DNA of 5,049 bases. It comes from Acidobacteriota bacterium (GTDB lineage: Bacteria > Acidobacteriota > Terriglobia > Terriglobales > Acidobacteriaceae). The notes beneath the pieces are model-generated. The model made no database searches, was not told where the DNA came from, and saw nothing but the letters and a program-made list of their open reading frames with translations. The stretch is from assembly GCA_021805955.1 (NCBI GenBank), contig JAJZDO010000732.1, positions 1 to 5,049 of the forward strand, given 5' to 3'. Positions 1 through 5,049 of the stretch are shown piece after piece (the stretch's first letter is position 1; each line of letters opens with the position of its first letter). Both the position numbers and the translations under genes were made by a program.

Positions 1-575
1 ACTCCGCCTTCGTTTTTGGCTCCGTTGGCCGGCTTAGCGTAGAAAAAGGCCATCGCTTCATGATCTCCGCATTCCACCAGCTCTGCGCGCAATCGCCAGT
101 CGGCGCTCCCCTCTATCTTATCGTCGTCGGCGATGGAAAGGAGCAGAAGGCGCTGGAGCAACAAGCCACCCATCTGGGAATTCGCGAGCAAGTACATTTT
201 GCAGGATTCCAAGGCAATTGCACGGAGTGGATGCAGTTGATGGATTGCTTGATTCAGCCTTCCCTGACGGAAGGTACCCCGAATACAGTGCTGGAAGCGC
301 TCTGTCTCAAGGTGCCCATAATTGCCAGCGCAGTTGGCGGTGTTCCCGATCTCATCGTCGACGGCAGAAACGGACTGCTGGTTCCACCGGCAAATGTGGC
401 GCAAATGACGGCCGCAATGAACAAAATGTGGCTTTTCCCGGATCTCCGCGACCGCTTCGCCGCAGGCGGGGACGACTTGATCCAAGAGTACGCACCGGCC
501 TATCAACGACAGCGACTGATCGAGGTCTACGAAGAAGTGTTCCGCGACGGTTCGATGCCGTCGCGTCCATCCTGA
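1..575 (+). CDS. Glycosyltransferase family 4 (GT-B fold), C-terminal part, 5' end outside window
   Basis: This is the C-terminal, nucleotide-sugar-binding half of a retaining GT4 glycosyltransferase. The frame is open from base 3 through the TGA at 573-575, giving about 190 visible residues. The ATG at 60 is an internal methionine, because the codons before it read GSVGRLSVEKGH, the classic glycosyltransferase family 1 (Pfam) motif that opens the second Rossmann domain. Next come a VVGDG strand, a VHFAGF strand and the EX7E motif, TEGTPNTVLEA, with glutamates at codons 270-272 and 294-296. After that come the VGGVPDLI loop and the NGLLVPP segment. These elements bind the nucleotide-sugar donor in the cytoplasm, usually for extracellular polysaccharide or lipid-linked glycan assembly. 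A second GT4 gene follows 61 bp downstream on the same strand, so the two are probably one operon. The acceptor and sugar cannot be read from this half. The family call is very secure; the exact role is unknown. Confidence 0.95.
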   Translation, partial: SAFVFGSVGRLSVEKGHRFMISAFHQLCAQSPVGAPLYLIVVGDGKEQKALEQQATHLGIREQVHFAGFQGNCTEWMQLMDCLIQPSLTEGTPNTVLEALCLKVPIIASAVGGVPDLIVDGRNGLLVPPANVAQMTAAMNKMWLFPDLRDRFAAGGDDLIQEYAPAYQRQRLIEVYEEVFRDGSMPSRPS

Positions 576-636
576 TCTTCTGCGCAAATGCATTTCCAGG
601 TACGGCCTTCGGGATGTTCTGCTGTACAGTAGCAAC
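576..636 (+). other. Short intergenic gap between two glycosyltransferase genes, with a near-palindrome
   Basis: This 61-bp gap separates the two co-directional glycosyltransferase genes. It has no recognisable -35/-10 pair, no T-tract terminator and no strong Shine-Dalgarno sequence in front of the ATG at 637. The only structure is the near-palindrome CTGCTGTACAGTAG at 619-632, which is symmetric apart from one G/T pair and ends four bases before the start codon. It could be a protein-binding site or a weak RNA stem over the translation start, or it could be chance. The lack of a terminator supports read-through from the first gene into the second. Confidence 0.5.
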
Positions 637-1947
637 ATGAGCCTGCCGTCCGGCGATGACAATTCCCATATTGTCGAAATCTCCAGCCCTAACCCACCGT
701 CCGCTAACGAAACTACCGCTCCATCGAATCCCAATCACCGCCACCTGAAGGTCCTCGTCCTCGACGAAGAAATTCCCTTCCCTTTAAATTCCGGCAAACG
801 AATCCGCACCTGGAACCTGCTGCGCAATCTATGCCAACAGCATTCCATTGCCTTCCTTTGTTATGGCACTGCGGAAGATCCCGGACTGCCGCACCTTGAA
901 GGTCTTGGAATCCAGGTTCTACTGGTGCCACCGTTGCCTGCGGCAAACTCGTTTCATTTTTACGCGGGCGCATTCGCCAACTTGTTTTCCGCATGGCCGT
1001 ATTCGGTCTCGCGGCATCACACCCGAAAATTTACACGCGCGATTCGCAGTCTGCTTGCCAAACAATCCTTCGATCTGGTGCATTGCGAGTGGACCCCATA
1101 CGCCAGCTACATGGATGCGGTTGGCCGATTGTCGATGCTGATTATGGCCCACAACATTGAAGCCACGGTGTGGCGCAGACGTGCGCAACATGCTTCCAAC
1201 CTTCCCGAACGCCTGTTTATGGGATTGCAGGCGTGGAAGATGGCCCGCTTCGAGAAGAAGTCTTTTGCGCGAGCAGGGTATGTCGCGGTCGTCACTGACG
1301 AAGAAGCGCGGACCGCGCGACAGTGGGGCGCGCGCGCCGTTTCTCTGGTATCGAACGGTGTCGATACCGAATATCTGCAGCCGACAGGTGAAGCCCCTGA
1401 ACCGGATTCGCTGCTGTTTCTGGGTTCATTGGACTGGCAACCCAATCGGGATGCTTTGCTGTATCTTCTGCGCGAGATCCTCCCGAGGATTCAGACTGCA
1501 AATCCGCGCGCAAAACTGCGAGTTGTAGGACGCCAGCCGGCGACGAAATTGCGGGAACAGGTGGAGGGGTTGTCGGGTGTGGAGTGGGTGGGAGAAGTCC
1601 CCGACATTCGTCCTCATTTTGCGCGTGCCTTCGTCGTGCTGGTTCCATTGCGGATTGGCGGCGGAAGCAGGATCAAAATTCTCGAGTCGATGTCGATGGG
1701 CAAAGCTGTGGTGGCGACTCGAATCGGCGCCGAAGGCTTGGACGTGGTCCCAGGCATCCACTGCCTGATCGCCGATTCCCCCGCCGACTTTTGCCAAAGT
1801 GTTGTTCAGCTCCTGGACGACCCCGAACGTGCCGCTGAGTTGGGGCGCAAGGGCCGAGAACTGGTACTTCGGCAATACGACTGGGGCCGCGTAGCGAAAA
1901 TTCTCGAGCAGGCATGGATCGAAACCGCCAGCGCGGCCCACAAATAA
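637..1947 (+). CDS. Glycosyltransferase family 4, resembling the XrtA/PEP-CTERM-associated sugar transferase
   Basis: This is a complete 436-residue GT-B glycosyltransferase, expected to transfer a sugar from a nucleotide donor in the cytoplasm during exopolysaccharide synthesis. Residues 1-36 are a polar Ser/Pro/Asn-rich leader. The N-terminal Rossmann domain starts at about residue 38 with KVLVLDEEIPFPLNSGKRIR, a pattern I associate with sugar transferases of the XrtA/PEP-CTERM exosortase loci. Other landmarks are VHCEW (148-152), AHNIE (171-175), SNGVD (239-243), FLGSLDWQPN (261-270) and GGGSRIKILESMSMGK (341-356). In the last, Glu350 is the second glutamate of EX7E; the first is replaced by a Gly/Arg-rich loop, as is common in this subfamily. 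IGAEGLD (363-369) follows. The ATG at 637 has no clear Shine-Dalgarno sequence, but it is the only ATG before the conserved domain. It probably forms an operon with the upstream glycosyltransferase and converges on the next gene. The exosortase link rests on remembered similarity and is less sure than the GT4 call. Confidence 0.85.
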   Translation: MSLPSGDDNSHIVEISSPNPPSANETTAPSNPNHRHLKVLVLDEEIPFPLNSGKRIRTWNLLRNLCQQHSIAFLCYGTAEDPGLPHLEGLGIQVLLVPPLPAANSFHFYAGAFANLFSAWPYSVSRHHTRKFTRAIRSLLAKQSFDLVHCEWTPYASYMDAVGRLSMLIMAHNIEATVWRRRAQHASNLPERLFMGLQAWKMARFEKKSFARAGYVAVVTDEEARTARQWGARAVSLVSNGVDTEYLQPTGEAPEPDSLLFLGSLDWQPNRDALLYLLREILPRIQTANPRAKLRVVGRQPATKLREQVEGLSGVEWVGEVPDIRPHFARAFVVLVPLRIGGGSRIKILESMSMGKAVVATRIGAEGLDVVPGIHCLIADSPADFCQSVVQLLDDPERAAELGRKGRELVLRQYDWGRVAKILEQAWIETASAAHK

Positions 1948-1960
1948 AATTTCTCCATTG
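1948..1960. other. 13-bp convergent junction without a visible terminator
   Basis: The stop codons of the glycosyltransferase (+) and of the JmjC/cupin gene (-) are separated by only 13 AT-rich bases. I see no stem-loop with a T-run on either strand. Each transcript therefore probably extends into the 3' end of the opposite gene, or is ended by a Rho-type mechanism. This is inference from the lack of structure. Confidence 0.5.
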
Positions 1961-2896
1961 TCATCCCTGTCCTTTTACTTTTTCCTTTAGCTCTCGCGCT
2001 TCACGTGCCAGCGCAACCGGCAGCCTCATCCCTTGGCCTTTCAAGCGGTCATGCAAACGCGAACGTCCCGGAGGCAGCGGAGTCATGCCCATTTTGCGAA
2101 GATAGTAGTTCGCACGATAGATGTTCGCCAGCTTATCGTTCTTGTATTCAAAATTCTGGTTGATGGAAACCGAAATGTCATCGCCATTTTCCAGCCAGTG
2201 CGGAGCATTGATCGGAATATGCACGGCCTTTCCGGGTTCCAGCACAAACGATGTCGCCCGGCCCTGCAATTCCTTCTTGTAAATCGCCGCATTGTTGTCG
2301 ACCGTCCAGAAGCGCTCCAGCTCTGGTTCCGTCAGCACTTCCCTGTCGTTCTGGTCGAAGATATGGATCGTCTTTTTCCCGTGGATCTGCAGCAACAGGC
2401 TACATTCCTTGTCGATGTGATACTCCGTGATGCGATGCGGAGACGTAATGAAGATGATGGACTGCCGGCTCTTGGCTTCTTTGCTCAGCGGGATGCCCGT
2501 CATCTCCTGGACTTCAGCCAGCCCCTTCTCCAGCAAATCGTGGATCTCCGGATCGCGGTCGGCACCAAAAATAATGATCCACGCATCGGTCTCGCGAATA
2601 CGACGGAAGGCCTCTTCGATCGAGAAATCCCGCCCCGGCCGGTCGCTCCAGCGCTGATCGATTCGCTTTTTGCCCGCATTCCAATACACTTTGTTTGGGA
2701 TCGGCAAAGAACGCTCGAGCAAAGTATGCAGGCGGTCCATGGTGAATGCCGGATGGCCGCTGAGCGAATGGTCCAGCATAAATGGACGCCGGTTGAAGTT
2801 CTCTGCGAATTTCGCCCGTTCAATCGAATATAGCTGCTCGGGCACAAGGGAGATTTCACTTGCGGTGGACGGTGCAACTGGTGTGGCTGTCGACAT
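1961..2896 (-). CDS. JmjC/cupin-8-like protein, putative Fe(II)/2-oxoglutarate dioxygenase
   Basis: This is a 311-residue soluble protein with a double-stranded beta-helix (cupin_8/JmjC-like) core. Residues 20-75 carry FNRRPFMLDHSLSGHPAF, a pattern typical of the N-terminal part of this group. The core spans about 145-250. EYHIDKE gives the HxD metal pair, His160 and Asp162. LLLQIHGKKTIHIF follows as a core strand like the QxxGxK strand of JmjC proteins. HIPINAPHW supplies the distal His233. With this triad intact, an Fe(II)- and 2-oxoglutarate-dependent hydroxylase is plausible, but the substrate is unknown. The tail after about 265 is rich in Arg and Lys. The start at 2896 is chosen because AAGAGGTGA lies five bases upstream; the frame stays open a further 47 codons to 3037, but that stretch would overlap the divergent gene and lacks domain similarity. 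The gene is divergent from a phosphopantetheinyl transferase and convergent with the glycosyltransferase. Such proteins are sometimes annotated as transcriptional regulators; I see no DNA-binding domain. Confidence 0.8.
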   Translation of the reverse strand: MSTATPVAPSTASEISLVPEQLYSIERAKFAENFNRRPFMLDHSLSGHPAFTMDRLHTLLERSLPIPNKVYWNAGKKRIDQRWSDRPGRDFSIEEAFRRIRETDAWIIIFGADRDPEIHDLLEKGLAEVQEMTGIPLSKEAKSRQSIIFITSPHRITEYHIDKECSLLLQIHGKKTIHIFDQNDREVLTEPELERFWTVDNNAAIYKKELQGRATSFVLEPGKAVHIPINAPHWLENGDDISVSINQNFEYKNDKLANIYRANYYLRKMGMTPLPPGRSRLHDRLKGQGMRLPVALAREARELKEKVKGQG

Positions 2897-3015
2897 AAAT
2901 GTCACCTCTTGCTGCCGATTGGAGTCGGCGTTCTCTCTGAAACTTGCAACTTGATGGAGCTTTCTGCTGCCAGGTGGAACTAGCGACGAGTCATTTGCCG
3001 GCACCTCAGCCTTGA
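2897..3015. promoter_or_regulatory. Divergent intergenic region between the JmjC/cupin and phosphopantetheinyl transferase genes
   Basis: This 119-bp stretch must hold the promoters of both divergent genes, unless the start sites lie inside the coding regions. I find no convincing sigma-70 -35/-10 pair on either strand; TTGCAA-like hexamers occur near 2944-2954 without a matching -10 box. Three small structures are visible. A stem-loop at 2914-2929 (GCCGA, six-base loop, TCGGC) lies just upstream of the ribosome binding site of the minus-strand gene. A tandem direct repeat of AACTTG with a 7-bp period sits at 2941-2953. The 8-bp palindrome TGCCGGCA is at 2996-3003. Their roles are unproven. 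Confidence 0.5.
2902..2910 (-). promoter_or_regulatory. Strong ribosome binding site that fixes the start of the JmjC/cupin gene
   Basis: On the minus strand the sequence reads AAGAGGTGA, then five bases (CATTT), then ATG at 2896-2894. This is a close match to the anti-Shine-Dalgarno complement AGGAGGTGA. It argues against the longer in-frame start at 3037. Confidence 0.8.
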
Positions 3016-3780
3016 ATGAAGACACACATGGGTACACAAATCTTTTCCTGGCCAGCCGCCGAACCCGCTCCCCCGTTCAACGCGAACAGCGTCCACGTGT
3101 GGGCATGGAACCTGGATCGTACGCCGCTCGACTCCGACTGGCAGGTCCTCAGCGAATCCGAGACGGTTCGAGCGCGCCGATTTGTGCATCCGCAGAATCG
3201 CGATCGCTTTGTCTGCGCCCACTCCGCCATGCGCGCTCTGTTGAGCCGGTATTGCGGCATTCATGCTGCCGAAATTGCCTTCTCGACCAATGCCTACGGC
3301 AAGCCGAAAATTCAATACCAGACAGACGCAGAACCGATTCACTTCAACCTGACCCACAGCGCCGTCCTCGCCGCCCTTGCCGTCAGCCGCGAATATCAGC
3401 TTGGAATCGACATCGAGCATGTTCGCCCCATCGATTCCGACGTCGCCGAGCATCATTTCTCGCCCCACGAGTTGCTGACCCTCGGCCGTCTTCCTGAGCC
3501 GCAGTGGCTTGCCGGATTTTATCGCTGCTGGACCAGCAAAGAAGCCTTGTTGAAGGGAGAAGGTCTGGGGTTGAACCTGCCTCTGGACGGCTTCGATGTC
3601 GAGGTCAACCCGCAACTTCCCCCGGCGTTGATCGCGGTCGCCCCACAGACAAACATTCAGCGCGCCTGGACCCTTGTCGAATTGAAGCCCGCGACAAACT
3701 TCATCGGAACCCTCGCGATTCACGACCCTGCAAAAACATTTCAGAGAACCTCGCTCCGATGTTTTTCCTTTCGCCGGTAA
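3016..3780 (+). CDS. 4'-phosphopantetheinyl transferase, Sfp/Gsp/HetI type
   Basis: This enzyme transfers the 4'-phosphopantetheine arm of coenzyme A to a conserved serine of an acyl, peptidyl or aryl carrier protein, turning it from apo to holo form in the cytoplasm. At 254 residues it has the length of the two-lobed Sfp-type enzymes rather than the about 120-residue AcpS type. Visible motifs are NRDRF (61-65) in the N-terminal lobe, NAYGKPKI (92-99), FNLTHS (110-115), LGIDIE (129-134) with the Mg-binding Asp132 and Glu134, and WTSKEALLKGEGLGL (172-186) with the KEA signature Lys175-Glu176. All key acidic and lysine residues are present, so it should be active. ATG at 3028 (MGTQIF) is an alternative start; neither it nor 3016 has a clear Shine-Dalgarno sequence. 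It is divergent from the JmjC/cupin gene and convergent with the hydrolase. No carrier protein lies in the window, so its partner must be encoded elsewhere: fatty-acid, polyketide/peptide or exosortase-linked ACP. Confidence 0.9.
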   Translation: MKTHMGTQIFSWPAAEPAPPFNANSVHVWAWNLDRTPLDSDWQVLSESETVRARRFVHPQNRDRFVCAHSAMRALLSRYCGIHAAEIAFSTNAYGKPKIQYQTDAEPIHFNLTHSAVLAALAVSREYQLGIDIEHVRPIDSDVAEHHFSPHELLTLGRLPEPQWLAGFYRCWTSKEALLKGEGLGLNLPLDGFDVEVNPQLPPALIAVAPQTNIQRAWTLVELKPATNFIGTLAIHDPAKTFQRTSLRCFSFRR

Positions 3781-3797
3781 AGCCTTGCCTTTAGCGG
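3774..3797. terminator. Shared hairpin over the convergent stop codons, possible bidirectional terminator
   Basis: CCGGTAAAG at 3774-3782 pairs with CTTTAGCGG at 3789-3797 across a CCTTGC loop: nine positions with one G/G mismatch. The left arm contains the TAA stop of the phosphopantetheinyl transferase and the right arm the stop of the hydrolase (TTA on the plus strand). No U-run follows on either strand, so it is not a canonical intrinsic terminator. It may still end or protect both transcripts, or may be chance. Confidence 0.35.
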
Positions 3798-5049
3798 GTC
3801 GATGCGTTGTGAGCAAACCAGTTCTCAAACTGCACCTCCTTATAGGGACTGCCGTTCGCGGCCAGCAATGGCGCCGGCTTACCCAGCAAAGTGTGCGAGA
3901 AAAACTGCAGCGTGTACGCTTCTACAATTTCGTGCGCGCGCACCGGAGAGACGGTTCCAGCCTCAGTCAACCGGCGAATTGGCGAGTAGAGCGTGCGATC
4001 GGAAAAATCGAAGTGCCGCGAACCGCGAATCGTCAGCATGTAACCGCCGAATTCCTGCATCGTGTGATTCAGGTTCTCGATATCAATATTGGTCAGCTTG
4101 GACTCCCGCCGAGTCTGCACATCCGTGGAGTGCAATTGCGCTGCGCTGATCGCCGGCCCATCGTCGTTCATCACAAAATACGGCTTTTTCAGGCCGCGAG
4201 CGGCAACCTCGCCAAACATCCATCCATCTTCGTTCAGTGCCGCCTTGACCCTCGGGTCTTGATAACAAACTTCGGCCGCAACCGCTCCGCCGAAGGAATG
4301 GCCAAAGGCCCCCGCGTCGTTCACATCCACACGGTGGAACCATGGGCTGCGAGAATTGAGGTTCGCAGCCGATAATGTATTGAGTACCAGCACATCGTCG
4401 CCCGCCTCGATCGCGGCTTCCTGTCCTCCAATGGCGATCTGTTGCGCCACCGTTGTGTTTTGAAAGTCTGCAATGTCGTGGTCATCCACGGGCCCGATAA
4501 CGCGGCCATCCGGAAACGCAACCGGACCTGAGTTGTACGTGTGATCAACCCCAACCACAATAAAACCGTGGCTGGCCAGATCCTCCACCTGGTAGGTGTT
4601 CTGCGTACGGTTCCCCCCCCACGCCGGATTGAAAAGCAGCACCGGAAATGGCGCTCCGCTGGTCGCAACCGCGGCATTCTTGTAGGAATGAGTTTTCAAC
4701 ACACCCATGTAACTGGACAACAACGTGGTTTCGCGGCGTCTGCGATAGCTAGCAAGATGTTGACGATTCGGAGTTGCTGGGTACCATATCTGAACCATGA
4801 TTTCACGCGGTCGTAGCGATCCGGCAACATGCGTCTCCATCCAAACTGGGTCCACCAGATGCTCAACCCGCGTACCCGTTGCGTAGGGGCCCGTCGGCTT
4901 CGGCAAAGTAAACATGGGCAACACAAACGTAAACGCACCCGTCAGCAACAACAGGCATGTCACGGCGGTCGCCGCCAACACATGCATCCACTCGCTTCGC
5001 TGCGGCCTCGTGCGCTGCAGTACGAACAGGCTCAGCAACACTCCCAGAT
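3791..5049 (-). CDS. Membrane-anchored alpha/beta hydrolase, PAF-acetylhydrolase-like, N-terminus outside window
   Basis: This is the catalytic part of a serine esterase or lipase resembling platelet-activating factor acetylhydrolase/dienelactone-hydrolase-type enzymes. Numbering is from an in-frame GTG at 5041; the frame stays open to the window edge (Leu-Gly precede it), so the true start probably lies outside. A hydrophobic segment reaches the edge (LLSLFVLQ), a charged linker follows, then a clear transmembrane helix at about 21-44 (nucleotides 4910-4981). This suggests several N-terminal membrane passes with the hydrolase on one face. MVQIWYP (82-88) and LLFNPAWGGN (135-144, oxyanion-hole region) precede GHSFGG (247-252) with nucleophile Ser249. 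Asp272 in NEDGWMFG and His343 in RGSRHFDFSD complete a triad laid out as in PAF-acetylhydrolase. Substrate is unknown; a short-chain acyl ester or oxidised lipid is the family expectation. It converges on the phosphopantetheinyl transferase with a 10-bp gap and is probably a separate unit. An eight-base G run encodes part of Trp141-Gly143. Confidence 0.85.
   Translation of the reverse strand, partial: LGVLLSLFVLQRTRPQRSEWMHVLAATAVTCLLLLTGAFTFVLPMFTLPKPTGPYATGTRVEHLVDPVWMETHVAGSLRPREIMVQIWYPATPNRQHLASYRRRRETTLLSSYMGVLKTHSYKNAAVATSGAPFPVLLFNPAWGGNRTQNTYQVEDLASHGFIVVGVDHTYNSGPVAFPDGRVIGPVDDHDIADFQNTTVAQQIAIGGQEAAIEAGDDVLVLNTLSAANLNSRSPWFHRVDVNDAGAFGHSFGGAVAAEVCYQDPRVKAALNEDGWMFGEVAARGLKKPYFVMNDDGPAISAAQLHSTDVQTRRESKLTNIDIENLNHTMQEFGGYMLTIRGSRHFDFSDRTLYSPIRRLTEAGTVSPVRAHEIVEAYTLQFFSHTLLGKPAPLLAANGSPYKEVQFENWFAHNASTR

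Noticed and set aside
60..575. ATG at 60 as the start of the first glycosyltransferase
   Set aside because: The frame is open upstream to the window edge, and those codons encode the conserved GRLSVEKGH motif, so the methionine is internal.
1426..1941. 171-codon open frame on the minus strand within the second glycosyltransferase
   Set aside because: It overlaps the conserved GT4 C-terminal domain and has no recognisable features.
1961..2050. Repeated KGQG in the C-terminal tail of the JmjC/cupin protein as a sequence repeat
   Set aside because: The two copies use different codons and share no surrounding sequence, so this is a coincidental tetrapeptide rather than a DNA repeat.
2033..2833. 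266-codon open frame on the plus strand, antisense to the JmjC/cupin gene
   Set aside because: It is a shadow of the real gene: no family motif, no ribosome binding site, and full overlap with a recognisable metal-binding protein.
2897..3037. 47-codon in-frame N-terminal extension of the JmjC/cupin gene on the minus strand
   Set aside because: A strong Shine-Dalgarno sequence sits just before the ATG at 2896. The extension would overlap the divergent PPTase start and shows no domain-like sequence.
2980..3828. 282-codon open frame on the minus strand, antisense to the phosphopantetheinyl transferase
   Set aside because: The plus strand encodes a protein with all Sfp-type motifs. The antisense frame shows no recognisable domain and is explained by G/C-biased third positions.
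3785..4375. 196-codon open frame on the plus strand, antisense to the hydrolase
   Set aside because: The minus strand carries an intact Ser-Asp-His triad in a continuous frame. The plus-strand translation has no domain signature.
5039..5041. GTG at 5041 as the true start of the hydrolase
   Set aside because: The frame remains open beyond it, it lies inside a hydrophobic segment, and no Shine-Dalgarno sequence is visible in the eight remaining bases.

Overview
The window is a compact, gene-dense piece of bacterial chromosome. It holds five protein-coding genes, two of them cut by the window edges, and no RNA gene, mobile element or CRISPR array that I can see. Base composition is moderately GC-rich and codon third positions favour G/C, which produces several long antisense shadow frames. 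The mix of an exosortase-type family 4 glycosyltransferase, a JmjC/cupin-8 protein, an Sfp-type phosphopantetheinyl transferase and a membrane-anchored PAF-acetylhydrolase-like esterase would suit an Acidobacteriota genome. That is an impression from gene content, not a demonstrated placement; a proteobacterium or another phylum carrying exosortase loci is possible.

Layout. Positions 1-575 (+) hold the C-terminal half of a GT4 glycosyltransferase. A 61-bp gap leads to a second, complete GT4 glycosyltransferase at 637-1947 (+). It resembles the sugar transferases found with the XrtA/PEP-CTERM exosortase and exopolysaccharide system. Only 13 bp further on, a convergent gene at 1961-2896 (-) encodes a 311-residue JmjC/cupin-8-like protein with a readable HxD...H metal triad and a strong ribosome binding site. 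A 119-bp divergent intergenic region separates it from a 4'-phosphopantetheinyl transferase at 3016-3780 (+). That gene converges, with a 10-bp gap and a shared hairpin, on a PAF-acetylhydrolase-like alpha/beta hydrolase at 3791-5049 (-), whose N-terminal membrane part runs out of the window.

How the genes may work together. The two glycosyltransferases are probably co-transcribed and build an exopolysaccharide or another surface glycan. The phosphopantetheinyl transferase must serve a carrier protein encoded elsewhere. XrtA-type loci are known to include an acyl carrier protein and an AMP-forming ligase, which would fit, but none is visible here. The JmjC/cupin protein may be an Fe(II)/2-oxoglutarate hydroxylase of unknown substrate. 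The hydrolase looks like a separate housekeeping or accessory esterase. I found no clearly undescribed system. The most open question is the substrate of the JmjC/cupin protein and whether its divergent pairing with the phosphopantetheinyl transferase is functional.
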